A stretch of DNA of 64,000 nucleotides from Sulfitobacter sp. BSw21498 (GCF_006064855.1 NZ_CP040753.1:1798001-1862000); one strand, 5' to 3'; counted from the first letter of the stretch, positions 26,021-35,920 are shown. A program made the numbers and translations. The notes: generated by a model from the letters alone, not told the origin.

Positions 26021-28227
26021 CCGACGGTAGCAACATCTCGAGCGCCGAACTGACGATGAATGAACCCGACGACCGCAATCGGTTGGATGCCACGGTTCAA
26101 GGGTTGATCCACACCGGCATGGACCGTCCCGACGGTCCGCTCAAAGTCTCTGGCCGCGCCACTTATGCCCACGAAGACCAACCGGCGGGCATGATGACCG
26201 GCGTGCTTGTCCGCGCACCTGTTGCAGGTGGGCGGATCACCGGATTGAACGCCGAAGCCGTGCGCAAGTTTGACGGTGTGCGCGACGTGTTTCACGGCAA
26301 GACCTTCCTGCGCAACCCTGCCCAAGGCACCGCAAACGAGGCCCCTGTCCAGCCGGATGGCAAGATTTCCTATATCGGGCAACCCGTCGCGCTGGTTGTG
26401 GCCGATACCTTTGAACAGGCCCGCCACGCTGCCCATATGATCGAGCTTCAGATTACGCCCGAGGATGCCGTGACTGATCTTGATGTGGCAGAAATCGAAA
26501 CGCCGAAGGACAAGCAATCGTCCCAAGGCGATCTGGATGCCGCGCTGTCAGATGCCGCCTATACCGTGGATGAAACCTATCGCACCAGCGGGCACAGCTC
26601 GTCTGCGATGGAACCCCATGCCGCGATTGCCCAGTGGGATGGCGGCAAGCTGACCCTGCGCGGGTCGTATCAGATGCTCAAATACAATGTGAATGAACTG
26701 GCCGACGCGCTTGGGATTGACGCTGAAAATGTGCATATTCTGGCGCCTTACGTCGGTGGTGGCTTTGGCTCGAAACTCGGGATTAGCCACGAGGCAGTTG
26801 CCGCGGCCCATGCCGCACGTGAACTTGGGGCCCCCGTAGCCGTTGTACTAAGCCGCCAACAAGTACTTGAGGCGACGATGCGCCGGTCCGAGACGGTTCA
26901 GCACATCAAACTAGCCGCGGACGCTGATGGACGGATGACCGGCATCGGGCATGATTCCACCGTCTCGCAATTGTTGGATGAAAGCTTTGCAGAGCCGGTA
27001 TCGCAGGCGACGCCTTTCCTTTATCGCGGTGAAAACCGTGAAATCGGGATGCATATCAAACGGATCAACCGCATGTGTGCCGGCTCTGTTCGTGCACCGG
27101 GCGAGGCGGTGGGTATCACCGCGCTCGAGATCGCGATGGACGAGCTGGCAGACGTGAGCGGCATCGATCCGGTCGAACTGCGCAAACGCAACATTCCTGA
27201 AGTGGACCCTTCGGACGGGCGCGAATTCTCATCTCACAAACTGGCCGAGGCACTGGACGACGGGGCCAAGACCTTTGGCTGGGCCGACCGCGAGGCCGGC
27301 AAAACAGACGGAGAGTGGTTGATCGGCTACGGCATGTCTTCGGCCACGCGGGTCAACATGCTGGGCGAAAGCCACGCGCGTGTCACACTGAACGAAGACG
27401 GCAGCCTGCTGGTTGAAACCGATATGACAGACATTGGCACCGGTACCTATGCGATCCTGACCCAGATCGCCGGCGAGATGCTGGGCGTGCCGGCGGACCG
27501 TGTGACGGTGCGCTTGGGCGACAGCAGCCTGCCCAAAGCCGCCGGTTCCGGGGGCAGCTGGGGTGCCGCATCATCGGGCGGGTCGGTCTTTGTTGCATGC
27601 GAGGCGCTGCGCAAAAAGATCGCCGAAACCATGGGCGTAGAAGAACGCGATCTGACGCTGCATGACGGTGTTGCCACCGCCAACAACCGCCGCGCCGATT
27701 TGCCAGAGTTCACCAAGAACGGCCCCCTCACGGTCGAAGGCACCATCAATAAGGGCGACACCCAGACCGACCGTCGCCAAGCGACCTTTGGCGCATTCTT
27801 TGCAGAGGTCGGCGTGAACAGCGTTACCGGCGAAACACGTGTGCGCCGGATGCACGGCAGCTTTGCCGCAGGGCGCATCCTGAACGCCAAGACGGCGCGG
27901 TCTCAATGTCTGGGCGGCATGACCTTTGGCATCGGCATGGCGCTGACCGAAGATCTGATGTTCGACAAACGCGACGGCCATTTGGTTAACAATGATCTGG
28001 CTGAATACCACGTGCCGGTGAACCTTGATGTGCCGCAGCTCACAGTCAACTTCGTGCAGGAACGCGACCCTTGGGCCAACCCTATGCAGGCCAAAGGCAT
28101 CGGCGAGCTTGGCATCTGTGGCGCAGGTGCGTCGATCATCAACGCGATCTACGATGCCTGCGGCGTCCGTGTGCGCGATTTACCCGCAACGATGGACAAA
28201 ATCCTGCCGGGTCTACCGGATATGTGA
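26017..28227 (+). CDS. Molybdenum hydroxylase catalytic subunit, PaoC-like
   Basis: This catalytic subunit of about 736 residues binds the molybdopterin cofactor. The first domain (DGPLKVSGRATYAHEDQPAG), the cofactor-binding region (YVGGGFGSKLG; SGGSWGAASSGGS) and the active-site Glu in AKGIGELGICGAG are present. The order small-medium-large matches paoABC (yagTSR), whose products oxidise aldehydes, often aromatic. The family is broad, so aldehyde oxidation is likely but the substrate is open. No PaoD/XdhC-type cofactor chaperone is encoded next to it. Confidence 0.92.
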   Translation: MTDGSNISSAELTMNEPDDRNRLDATVQGLIHTGMDRPDGPLKVSGRATYAHEDQPAGMMTGVLVRAPVAGGRITGLNAEAVRKFDGVRDVFHGKTFLRNPAQGTANEAPVQPDGKISYIGQPVALVVADTFEQARHAAHMIELQITPEDAVTDLDVAEIETPKDKQSSQGDLDAALSDAAYTVDETYRTSGHSSSAMEPHAAIAQWDGGKLTLRGSYQMLKYNVNELADALGIDAENVHILAPYVGGGFGSKLGISHEAVAAAHAARELGAPVAVVLSRQQVLEATMRRSETVQHIKLAADADGRMTGIGHDSTVSQLLDESFAEPVSQATPFLYRGENREIGMHIKRINRMCAGSVRAPGEAVGITALEIAMDELADVSGIDPVELRKRNIPEVDPSDGREFSSHKLAEALDDGAKTFGWADREAGKTDGEWLIGYGMSSATRVNMLGESHARVTLNEDGSLLVETDMTDIGTGTYAILTQIAGEMLGVPADRVTVRLGDSSLPKAAGSGGSWGAASSGGSVFVACEALRKKIAETMGVEERDLTLHDGVATANNRRADLPEFTKNGPLTVEGTINKGDTQTDRRQATFGAFFAEVGVNSVTGETRVRRMHGSFAAGRILNAKTARSQCLGGMTFGIGMALTEDLMFDKRDGHLVNNDLAEYHVPVNLDVPQLTVNFVQERDPWANPMQAKGIGELGICGAGASIINAIYDACGVRVRDLPATMDKILPGLPDM

Positions 28228-28252
28228 GACTGTCTGCGCAAACCCCGACCAA

Positions 28253-28280
28253 ACCGGCGCGGCTTTGCCGCTGCGCCGGT
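28253..28280. terminator. Hairpin between the convergent molybdenum hydroxylase and agmatinase genes
   Basis: ACCGGCGC and GCGCCGGT form an 8-base-pair stem with a small inner GGC/GCC stem. There is no long T-tract in either direction. It lies between convergent genes, so a weak bidirectional terminator is plausible. Confidence 0.4.
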
Positions 28281-28369
28281 GTCTGGTAGAACGCTGACGG
28301 TATGGCCGCCCAGCTTGAGGATCACGTCGTCTGCTCCAGCCTCCGACGCCTCTTTCTGCCTGATGGCGT

Positions 28370-29326
28370 CTATCTGCCCTGCGGAACCCCCGGCAGTGCA
28401 CATAGCATTTCATACAGATAACTGGCCGCGATCATTGCCGTGTTGCCCGCCGGATCATAGGGCGGAGAGACTTCGACCAGATCACAGCCCACCAGATTTA
28501 GCCCCGCCGTCCCGCGGATGATTTCTAGCCCCTGCATCGTGGTTAACCCTCCCACCTCGACCGTGCCTGTACCGGGGGCGAACGCGGGATCAAGGCTGTC
28601 GATATCATTGGTCAGATAGACCGGTGCGTCCCCGATCTTGGCGCGGATGTCCGCCATCAATGGCGTCAGCGATTTGTGCCAGCATTCTTCGGCCTGAATG
28701 CAGGTCCAGCCCTGTTGCCGCCCCCAATCGAAATCATCCTTACTATAGCCGGTGCCCCGCAGACCAATCTGGAACACCTTGTCGTTTTGCAGACAGCCTT
28801 CCTCCCATGCGCGTCGGAACGGACAGCCATGGGCCTCTTTCTCGCCGAACATTTCATCGTTGGTATCCGAATGGGCATCCACATGGATCAGCGCGACAGG
28901 CCCGTGTTTTTCAGCGACCGCCCGCAAGATTGGCCAGCTGAGCGTGTGATCCCCGCCCAGTGTCAGCGGGATCGCCCCATGGGACAGGACCTCGCGGTAG
29001 TGATCCGCGATAATGGCCACGGACTTCTTGAGATCAAAAAGGTTGATCGGCACGTCACCGATATCTGCCACCTGAAGATGTTCGAACGGGGCCGCACCGG
29101 TCGCCATGTTGTAGGGGCGGATCATGCGGCTTTCGTCGCGTATCTGGCGGGGACCCAACCGCGCTCCGGGACGGTTCGAGGTGCCAATATCCATTGGGAT
29201 GCCCAGAAAACATGCATCCAGCCCCGCCGCCGTTTCTGCCATCGGCAAGCGCATCATGGTCGCCGGCCCACCCGTGCGTGGCATGAAATTCCCGCTAAGC
29301 GGCTGATTATATGCTGGTTTGTTCAT
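28370..29326 (-). CDS. speB: Agmatinase
   Basis: This 318-residue ureohydrolase splits agmatine into putrescine and urea. The binuclear manganese motifs are GGDHTLSWPIL, VALIHVDAHSDTND and TNDIDSLDPAFAPGTGT. The substrate-specific tail GLTTMQGLEIIRG is typical of the arginase/agmatinase/formiminoglutamase family. The ATG at 29326 is chosen for its AAGGA and the start of family similarity. It is divergent from a PACE-family efflux gene. Confidence 0.88.
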   Translation of the reverse strand: MNKPAYNQPLSGNFMPRTGGPATMMRLPMAETAAGLDACFLGIPMDIGTSNRPGARLGPRQIRDESRMIRPYNMATGAAPFEHLQVADIGDVPINLFDLKKSVAIIADHYREVLSHGAIPLTLGGDHTLSWPILRAVAEKHGPVALIHVDAHSDTNDEMFGEKEAHGCPFRRAWEEGCLQNDKVFQIGLRGTGYSKDDFDWGRQQGWTCIQAEECWHKSLTPLMADIRAKIGDAPVYLTNDIDSLDPAFAPGTGTVEVGGLTTMQGLEIIRGTAGLNLVGCDLVEVSPPYDPAGNTAMIAASYLYEMLCALPGVPQGR

Positions 29327-29557
29327 CGTCCCATTCCTTTTGGCTCTGGCATGGTTCTTGGCGCACAGACCAATTTCCGCGTCCCCGTTTGCATGCAGCT
29401 TCGCAGCTTTACCCGCAAAGCCAAGCAGCTTTCCGCAGCAACGCCCCCCATGCCTCTTGCAAACCGCGCCCTGCTTTGCCACCTATGGCAACGAGAGGAC
29501 GACCTCCCCTGAATGGAAAATTGCCGGGACGACCCGGCCCTTCACCGAGGTATACCC

Positions 29558-29998
29558 ATGCGCTCCGCATTAGACCGTCTTCGCCACGCCATCAGTTTTG
29601 AAATCATCGCGCTGATCCTTGTGATCCCCGCTGGTGCGTTCCTCTTCGACGTGCCTTTGCGCGACTTTGGCATTGTCGGGGTGGTCAGCGCCACGCTCGC
29701 GACGCTTTGGAACCTTGGCTACAATGTGATCTTTGATCTTGCCTTGAAGCGGCTGACCGGAACCACCCTGAAATCACGGTCCGTGCGGGCGGTCCATGCG
29801 GTTGCATTCGAGGCGGGTTTGCTCGTTGTCCTGATGCCCTTTATCGCGTGGTATCTGGGGATCAGCCTATGGGACGCCTTTGTCATGGATATCGCGCTGG
29901 CTGGCTTTTACCTTGTGTATGCCTATGCGTTTAACCTGATCTATGACACGCTCTTTCCCCTGCCCGAATGGGCGCAAGAGCGTGTCAAAACCGCCTGA
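29558..29998 (+). CDS. PACE family efflux transporter
   Basis: This inner-membrane protein of 146 residues has four hydrophobic segments arranged as two copies of the bacterial transmembrane pair domain. The repeats are RLRHAISFEIIALILVIP and RAVHAVAFEAGLLVVLMP, each followed by WNLGYNVIFD or AYAFNLIYD. PACE proteins export biocides such as chlorhexidine and, for AceI, short diamines such as putrescine and cadaverine. Divergence from agmatinase, which makes putrescine, supports polyamine export here, which is inference. Confidence 0.85.
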   Translation: MRSALDRLRHAISFEIIALILVIPAGAFLFDVPLRDFGIVGVVSATLATLWNLGYNVIFDLALKRLTGTTLKSRSVRAVHAVAFEAGLLVVLMPFIAWYLGISLWDAFVMDIALAGFYLVYAYAFNLIYDTLFPLPEWAQERVKTA

Positions 29999-30019
29999 GC
30001 CCCGACCTGACATTCGCCC

Positions 30020-30475
30020 TTAAACCGGCAGCGTGAAAGACGCCTTGATCCTGTCCATCACGACAGTGGTTTTGAACCCTTTGATATCCGGGTTGTTATA
30101 GAAAAAATCGCGGGTGAAGGCTTCGTAGTCCTGCATGTCCTCGGCGCTTACGATCAACATAAAGTCGGTCTCTCCCGTCACGTAATAGGCGCTCATCACC
30201 TCTGCCCGCTCACGCACCGCACGTTTGAACCTGTCAATGATATCAGAGCGTTCCCGCGCCAGCTCCACCGCGATGAGCATGGTCAGCGGGCGCCCCACCG
30301 CTTCGGGCGATACGACGGCAATATCGGCCTCGATTGCTTTGGTGGCCCGCAGCCGCGCCAACCGCCGCTGGATCGAAGTTTGCGACAACCCCACCAGTTC
30401 GGAAAGACGTGCGCTGGTCAGCAGATTGTCACGCTGCACGTGATGCAGGATTTTCCGGTCTATCGCGTCAATCAT
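30020..30475 (-). CDS. doeX: AsnC/Lrp regulator of ectoine catabolism, DoeX-like
   Basis: This 151-residue Lrp/AsnC protein has a helix-turn-helix at the N-terminus (DRKILHHVQRDNLLTSARLS, SQTSIQRRLARLRATK) and a RAM ligand domain (YYVTGETDFMLIVSAEDMQD). Its position, divergent from the ectoine hydrolase and deacetylase genes, is that of DoeX/AsnC in ectoine-degrading bacteria. There the regulator senses the ADABA/DABA intermediates. The symbol rests on context. Confidence 0.82.
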   Translation of the reverse strand: MIDAIDRKILHHVQRDNLLTSARLSELVGLSQTSIQRRLARLRATKAIEADIAVVSPEAVGRPLTMLIAVELARERSDIIDRFKRAVRERAEVMSAYYVTGETDFMLIVSAEDMQDYEAFTRDFFYNNPDIKGFKTTVVMDRIKASFTLPV

Positions 30476-30533
30476 CCTAAATTCCCCATATCTTCCAAAA
30501 GTTTGCGGCTTTTACCCGCGTAACGTTGATATT

Positions 30534-30545
30534 CGCATAAATGCG
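30534..30545. promoter_or_regulatory. Short palindrome in the doeX-doeA promoter region
   Basis: CGCAT-AA-ATGCG is a perfect palindromic pair of 5-base arms in the 118-base divergent region, about 50 bases before the doeA start. It is a candidate operator for the AsnC-type protein. No consensus is available to compare with. Confidence 0.35.
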
Positions 30546-30593
30546 GAGGCCGAAAAAGCTAAACTCGCACAATACCCTGGCAGGATTTCCCAC

Positions 30594-31769
30594 ATGATTG
30601 ACCATTCTTTTACGCAGCCCGAATATGCAGCACGTCTGGCAAAAACACGCGCCGAAATGGCCACACGCGGGCTGGACGCGCTGTTTGTCACCGACCCGTC
30701 AAATATGGCGTGGTTGGCGGGCTATGACGGGTGGTCGTTTTACGTGCATCAGGGCGTGCTGCTCACCCACGAGGGCCAGCCTGTCTGGTGGGGCCGAGCG
30801 ATGGACAGTGCAGGTGCCCAGCGCACCACCTATCTGGAGGACGACAATATCGTCGGCTACGACGACACCTATGTCCAGAACCCCGACAAACACCCGATGG
30901 AAGATCTGGCCCGCCTGATCGCCGCCCGCGGGCTAGAAAACGCCCGTATCGGATTCGAGCTGGACAATTATTATTTCACCGCCTCTGCGTTTCTGACGCT
31001 GCAAACACGGCTACCGGGCGTCAACATCCAGAACGCCACCGCGCTGGTGAATTGGCAACGCGCCGTCAAATCCCCCACCGAACTGGAATACATGCGCCGC
31101 GCCGCCCGGATCGTTGAACGGATGCACGAGGTGATCCGCGAAAAGGCCGAAGTCGGCATGCGCAAGAACGATCTGATCGCGGATATCTACCACGCCTCTG
31201 TCAGCGGTGCCCACGGGCACTGGGGCGATTACCCCGCTTGCGTGCCAATGACACCCTCCGGTCTGGATGCCACCGCGCCGCATATCACATGGGACGACGC
31301 CCCCCTGCGCAATAACGAAGGCACGTTCTTTGAAATCGCAGGGGCGCACCGGCGCTACCAATGCCCGCAGTCGCGCACCTTGTTTCTGGGCAAACCGCCA
31401 CAAAAATATCTGGATGCGGAAAATGCCGTTCTCGAAGCAATTGACGCGGGGCTAGAACAAGCCAAACCCGGCAACCGATGCGAAGACATTGCCCGCGCCT
31501 TCAACACCACCCTGCGCAAACGCGGGTTCGAGAAAGACAGCCGTTGCGGTTATGCCATCGGGCTGTCCTATCCTCCCGATTGGGGCGAACGCACCATGTC
31601 CTTCCGCGCGGGCGACACCACAGTGCTTGAACCGGGGATGACCTTTCACTTTATGCCAGCGCTGTGGCTGGACGACGGCGGCATCGAGATCACGGAACCT
31701 ATCGTCATCACCGAAACGGGTGCCGACTGTCTGTGCACCACCCCGCGTGCGCTTGTGATCAAGGAATAG
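30594..31769 (+). CDS. doeA: Ectoine hydrolase DoeA (EutD), M24 peptidase-fold
   Basis: This 391-residue cytoplasmic enzyme of the creatinase/aminopeptidase P fold opens the ectoine ring to N-acetyl-2,4-diaminobutyrate. The N-terminal domain (GLDALFVTDPSNMAWLAGYD) and C-terminal pita-bread domain (EVGMRKNDLIADIYHASVSG; GYAIGLSYPPDWGER; LEPGMTFHFMPALW) match the ectoine hydrolase branch in length and pattern. The immediate downstream partner is the matching deacetylase, the decisive context. It starts at an ATG preceded by CAGGA. Confidence 0.9.
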   Translation: MIDHSFTQPEYAARLAKTRAEMATRGLDALFVTDPSNMAWLAGYDGWSFYVHQGVLLTHEGQPVWWGRAMDSAGAQRTTYLEDDNIVGYDDTYVQNPDKHPMEDLARLIAARGLENARIGFELDNYYFTASAFLTLQTRLPGVNIQNATALVNWQRAVKSPTELEYMRRAARIVERMHEVIREKAEVGMRKNDLIADIYHASVSGAHGHWGDYPACVPMTPSGLDATAPHITWDDAPLRNNEGTFFEIAGAHRRYQCPQSRTLFLGKPPQKYLDAENAVLEAIDAGLEQAKPGNRCEDIARAFNTTLRKRGFEKDSRCGYAIGLSYPPDWGERTMSFRAGDTTVLEPGMTFHFMPALWLDDGGIEITEPIVITETGADCLCTTPRALVIKE

Positions 31770-31773
31770 CGCC

Positions 31774-32766
31774 ATGCGGGACAATCCTATCTCTGCCACC
31801 ATCGATTTTGAGGGCACAGGCGTGCAGCACGGCTATTTGCGCCTTCCCTATAGCCGTAACGACAGTGCTTGGGGGGCGATCCAAATTCCGGTGACCCAAG
31901 TGAAAAGCGGCGACGGCCCCTGCGCCCTTCTGACAGGTGGCAATCACGGGGACGAATACGAAGGCCCGTTGGCCTTGGTCGAGCTTGCTCAGACATTGCA
32001 GGCCAAGGACGTCACCGGCTCCGTGATCATAATCCCGTTCATGAACCAGCCTGCCTTTGCGGCCGGCACGCGCGTGTCTCCGCTCGACGGGGTGAACATG
32101 AACCGCAGCTTTCCCGGTCGTCCCGATGGGACGCCCACGCAGAAGATCGCGGATTACTTTCAACACGTTCTTCTTCCGATGGCCGATGTAGTGCTTGATT
32201 TTCACTCGGGCGGCAAAACGCTTGATTTTCTTCCCTTTGCAGCCTGCCATACGCTGGAGGATGCGGACCAGCAGGCCCGCTGCCGCGCCGTGCGCGATGC
32301 GTTCAACGCGCCGTTCAGTGTCGAGATGCGCGAGATCGACGCGCTAGGCATGTACGACGATGCGGCAGAAGCTATGGGCAAGACTTTCGTCACCACCGAA
32401 CTGGGCGGCGGTGGCACCGCCACGCCGGAAACGGCACAGATCGCTCGTAAAGGGGTGCGTAACCTGTTGATCCACGCCGGTATCCTTGAGGGGCAGCCCG
32501 TCACCGCCCCATCACGCGTCCTGTCTCAAGACGACGACCGCTGCTTTCATGTCACCAACCACGGTGGGCTCGTCGACTTCAACGTCACCCTTGGGCAAAC
32601 CGTAGCCGAAGGCGACCTGATTGCACGTCTGTGGGACGGCCAGCACACCGGCGTCCCCCCGCGCGAGATCCGCGCCCAGATGGGGGGCATCATGATCGCC
32701 CGCCATCACCCCGGTCTGACACAGCCTGGCGATTGTCTTGCCGTGCTTGCCACCGAACTCACCTGA
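31774..32766 (+). CDS. doeB: N-alpha-acetyl-L-2,4-diaminobutyrate deacetylase DoeB (EutE)
   Basis: This 330-residue zinc enzyme of the succinylglutamate desuccinylase/aspartoacylase fold removes acetate from N-alpha-acetyl-diaminobutyrate to give diaminobutyrate. The zinc motif GGNHGDEYEGP, the Arg/Asn substrate motif GVNMNRSFPG, the second zinc His in LDFHSGGKTLDF and the catalytic Glu in TTELGGGG are visible. It begins 4 bases after doeA, and the two products are known to act as a complex in Ruegeria. Confidence 0.92.
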   Translation: MRDNPISATIDFEGTGVQHGYLRLPYSRNDSAWGAIQIPVTQVKSGDGPCALLTGGNHGDEYEGPLALVELAQTLQAKDVTGSVIIIPFMNQPAFAAGTRVSPLDGVNMNRSFPGRPDGTPTQKIADYFQHVLLPMADVVLDFHSGGKTLDFLPFAACHTLEDADQQARCRAVRDAFNAPFSVEMREIDALGMYDDAAEAMGKTFVTTELGGGGTATPETAQIARKGVRNLLIHAGILEGQPVTAPSRVLSQDDDRCFHVTNHGGLVDFNVTLGQTVAEGDLIARLWDGQHTGVPPREIRAQMGGIMIARHHPGLTQPGDCLAVLATELT

Positions 32767-32793
32767 AACTCTCCTAAACAGAAAGCCTGACCT

Positions 32794-34167
32794 ATGCTTC
32801 GCAACGATGACCAACTCGCCACGTGGGACCGCGAGAACTTTTTTCATCCCTCAACGCATCTGGCACAACATGCGCGGGGTGAATCCGCAACGCGCGTCAT
32901 CACAGGGGCATCGGGCGTTCATATCGAAGACCGTGACGGCAACCGGATGCTGGACGCCTTTGCCGGGCTCTATTGCGTCAACGCAGGCTATGGCCGGACA
33001 GAGATCGCGGATGCCATCGCCGAACAGGCACATCAGCTGGCCTATTACCATTCCTATATGGGCCACGGGACCGAAACTTCGATCACGCTCGCGAAGATGA
33101 TTATGGACCGCGCACCGGCGCATATGTCCAAAGTCTATTTCGGCATGTCGGGGTCGGATGCGAATGAAACCAACATCAAGCTCGTCTGGTATTACAACAA
33201 CATCCTTGGCCGTCCGCAGAAGAAAAAGATCATCTCGCGCTGGCGTGGCTATCACGGGTCGGGGTTGATGACCGGATCGCTGACCGGACTGTCGCTGTTT
33301 CACGACAAATTCGATCTACCCATGAACCCCGTAATCCACACGGATGCGCCCTATTACTACCGCCGCAAGGACCGCAACCAGTCCGAAGCCGACTTCACCG
33401 CCCAATGTGCCAACGCGCTCGAGGCGCAGATTCAGGCCGAAGGGCCGGACACAATCGCGGCCTTTATCGGGGAACCCGTGCTCGGGACCGGTGGCATCGT
33501 GCCCCCGCCCACCGGTTATTGGGACGCGATCCAAGAGGTGCTGAACCGCCACGACATCCTGCTAATCGCCGACGAGGTCGTGACCGGTTTTGGCCGCCTG
33601 GGCACCATGTTCGGGTCCGATCACTATGGGTTGAAACCCGATCTGATCACCATCGCCAAAGGGCTGACATCGGCCTATGCGCCGCTGTCAGGCTCCATCG
33701 TATCGGACCGGATGTGGAAGGTGCTGGAACAGGGCACGGATGAAAACGGCCCCATCGGTCACGGCTGGACCTATTCGGCGCATCCCATTTGTGCGGCGGC
33801 GGGTGTCGCCAACCTCAAGCTGATCGACGACCTGAACCTCGTGAGCAACGCGGCCGAGGTCGGGGGGTATCTCAACACCTCGATGAAAGAGGCGCTCGGC
33901 GACCACCCGAATGTCGGTGACATCCGTGGCGAAGGGCTGCTGTGCGCAGTGGAATATGTGGCCGATAAATCCAACGCGTCCCCGCTTGATCCTGCACGCA
34001 AGGTGGGCGCTGCGATCTCTGCAGCAATGCTCGAACGCGGCGTGATCGCGCGTGCTATGCCCCAAGGCGACATTACCGGCTTTGCGCCCCCCTTCTGCAT
34101 CACCCGCGAAGAGGTCGATACCGTCGTCGCCGCAACCGCCGACGCGGTGAAAACTGTGCTGGGATAA
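32794..34167 (+). CDS. doeD: Class III aminotransferase, probable diaminobutyrate transaminase (DoeD/Atf-like)
   Basis: This 457-residue PLP enzyme of the omega-aminotransferase class has the motifs [41 protein letters not shown] and the Schiff-base Lys in [15 protein letters not shown]. Sequence alone fits several substrates (taurine, diaminobutyrate, beta-alanine). The position 27 bases after doeB argues for diaminobutyrate to aspartate semialdehyde. The next pathway enzyme, an aspartate-semialdehyde dehydrogenase (DoeC/Ssd), is not in the window. Confidence 0.8.
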   Translation: MLRNDDQLATWDRENFFHPSTHLAQHARGESATRVITGASGVHIEDRDGNRMLDAFAGLYCVNAGYGRTEIADAIAEQAHQLAYYHSYMGHGTETSITLAKMIMDRAPAHMSKVYFGMSGSDANETNIKLVWYYNNILGRPQKKKIISRWRGYHGSGLMTGSLTGLSLFHDKFDLPMNPVIHTDAPYYYRRKDRNQSEADFTAQCANALEAQIQAEGPDTIAAFIGEPVLGTGGIVPPPTGYWDAIQEVLNRHDILLIADEVVTGFGRLGTMFGSDHYGLKPDLITIAKGLTSAYAPLSGSIVSDRMWKVLEQGTDENGPIGHGWTYSAHPICAAAGVANLKLIDDLNLVSNAAEVGGYLNTSMKEALGDHPNVGDIRGEGLLCAVEYVADKSNASPLDPARKVGAAISAAMLERGVIARAMPQGDITGFAPPFCITREEVDTVVAATADAVKTVLG

Positions 34168-34173
34168 GCGTCT

Positions 34174-34202
34174 CGGTTCGCCTTGTTTCGCAGGGCGAAC
34201 CG
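34174..34202 (+). other. Hairpin between doeD and the AMP-dependent ligase gene
   Basis: CGGTTCGCC and GGCGAACCG make a perfect 9-base-pair stem with an 11-base loop, starting 7 bases after the doeD stop. No T-tract follows, so it is not a classical terminator. It may protect the doe mRNA 3' end or mark a processing site. Confidence 0.5.
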
Positions 34203-34306
34203 CACGTTGGAAAGGGTTACCCTATAAGGGCGCTAACACCGCTCTTGGCCGTTGCAGCCCTTGATCGTTTGCGCAATGACTTACCCAAGCTACGGGAGGA
34301 GCGCAG

Positions 34307-35914
34307 ATGCCACATTGGTCACAGGCGATCACGGATCGCATACAAACAGAAACCCATTTCGACGGACGCGAGATCAAGTGCTTTAAGGATCGCCCAGCCG
34401 ATCTGAACGCCATGCTCGCCGCGGCACTTGCCCGCGCCCCCGATCAAGAGGCCGTGGTCAGCGGCGATACCAGACTGATCTACACCGACCTTGATCTGCA
34501 GGTGGGCCGCATCGCAGCGGGGCTGCGTGCGCGTGGCGTGGCCAAGGGCGACCGCGTTGCCCTGCTGCTGTCGAACCGCTGGGAATTCATCGTGACGATG
34601 ATGGGCTGTTTGCGTCTTGGTGCGATTGCCGTGCCGATCAACATCCGCGAAGGAACGCCTGAGCTTGCGTTCATCTTGCGTCAATGCGGAGCCAAGATCG
34701 CCGTGCATGGCACGGATGTCGCCGACCGCCTGCCCGCGCCCGCCGATCTGCCCGCTCTGACCCACCGCTTTTGTGTTGGCGGCACCGCAGCCGGATCTGA
34801 CGCTTTTGACACGCTCCCCGCCGAGGCACCGCTGGGCGACCCTGTCCCGCTGCACGAAGATGATATTGCGGTGATCCTCTATACCTCGGGCACCACAGGC
34901 CAGCCCAAGGGCGCGACACTGACCCATCTGAACATTGTCCATTCGGCAATGCATTTTGAACTTTGCATGGAACTGGGTGCCCGCGAACGCTCCCTCCTCT
35001 GTGTGCCTGCGAGCCACGTGACCGGCCTTGTTGCCACTGTCTTTACCATGCTGCAAACTGCTGGCTGCACCGTGATGATGGAGCACTTTGGCGCACATGA
35101 ATTCCTGTCGCTAACCGCAGATGAAAAAGTCACGCAGACGCTGATGGTGCCGGCGATGTACAACCTCTTTCTGCTGCGCTGCAACGTCGATGACTACGAC
35201 CTGCAACATTGGCGGATCGGTGGCTATGGCGGCGCGCCGATGCCGCAGTCCACAATCACGGAGCTGTCAGAAAAGCTGCCGAACCTGTGCCTGATGAATG
35301 CCTATGGCGCAACCGAGCTTACCTCTGCCGTGACGATCCTGCCGATGGGTTTCGGAACCAAACGCGCAGACAGCATCGGTATTGCCGTGCCCTGCGCCGA
35401 CATCCGTATCGTTGACCCGCAGGGCAATGAGGTGCCCGACGGCACCCACGGAGAGCTTTGGATCAAGGGCGCGATGACCGTGCCCGGCTATTGGGACAAC
35501 CCCGACCGCACCGCCAGCGAGTTTCATGACGGCTATTGGAAGAGCGGTGACATGGGGTCGCGCGATGCCGACGGCTTTATCTGCCTGCATGACCGCCGCA
35601 AGGATATGATTATTCGTGGCGGCTATAACATCTACAGCGCCGAGGTTGAAAACGCGCTGACCGCCCACCCGTCCGTGATCGAATGTGCCGCCATTGGCTG
35701 CCCTGATCCGGTGCTTGGGGAAAAGATGCATGTTTTCATCCACACCACCGATACGGCGCTGGATCTTAAGGCGGTAAGAGCCTTCGCGCGCACGCGGATG
35801 GCAGATTACAAAGCCCCCGATTTCGCAACATTCGAACCCGATCCCCTGCCCCGCAATGCCAATGGCAAGATTGTCAAGAACACCTTGCGGGACCGGCTCA
35901 AGACCACAGCGTAA
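34307..35914 (+). CDS. AMP-dependent acyl-CoA synthetase/ligase
   Basis: This 535-residue adenylate-forming enzyme has the P-loop-like motif LYTSGTTGQPKGATLTH, the A5 motif NAYGATELTSA, the hinge region SGDMGSRDADGFICLHDRRK and the catalytic Lys in RNANGKIVKNTL. It activates a carboxylic acid to its CoA ester. The ATG has a GGGAGGAG site. It follows the ectoine genes after a 139-base gap with a hairpin, so membership of that pathway is uncertain. Its acid substrate is unknown. Confidence 0.85.
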   Translation: MPHWSQAITDRIQTETHFDGREIKCFKDRPADLNAMLAAALARAPDQEAVVSGDTRLIYTDLDLQVGRIAAGLRARGVAKGDRVALLLSNRWEFIVTMMGCLRLGAIAVPINIREGTPELAFILRQCGAKIAVHGTDVADRLPAPADLPALTHRFCVGGTAAGSDAFDTLPAEAPLGDPVPLHEDDIAVILYTSGTTGQPKGATLTHLNIVHSAMHFELCMELGARERSLLCVPASHVTGLVATVFTMLQTAGCTVMMEHFGAHEFLSLTADEKVTQTLMVPAMYNLFLLRCNVDDYDLQHWRIGGYGGAPMPQSTITELSEKLPNLCLMNAYGATELTSAVTILPMGFGTKRADSIGIAVPCADIRIVDPQGNEVPDGTHGELWIKGAMTVPGYWDNPDRTASEFHDGYWKSGDMGSRDADGFICLHDRRKDMIIRGGYNIYSAEVENALTAHPSVIECAAIGCPDPVLGEKMHVFIHTTDTALDLKAVRAFARTRMADYKAPDFATFEPDPLPRNANGKIVKNTLRDRLKTTA

Positions 35915-35920
35915 CGCATG

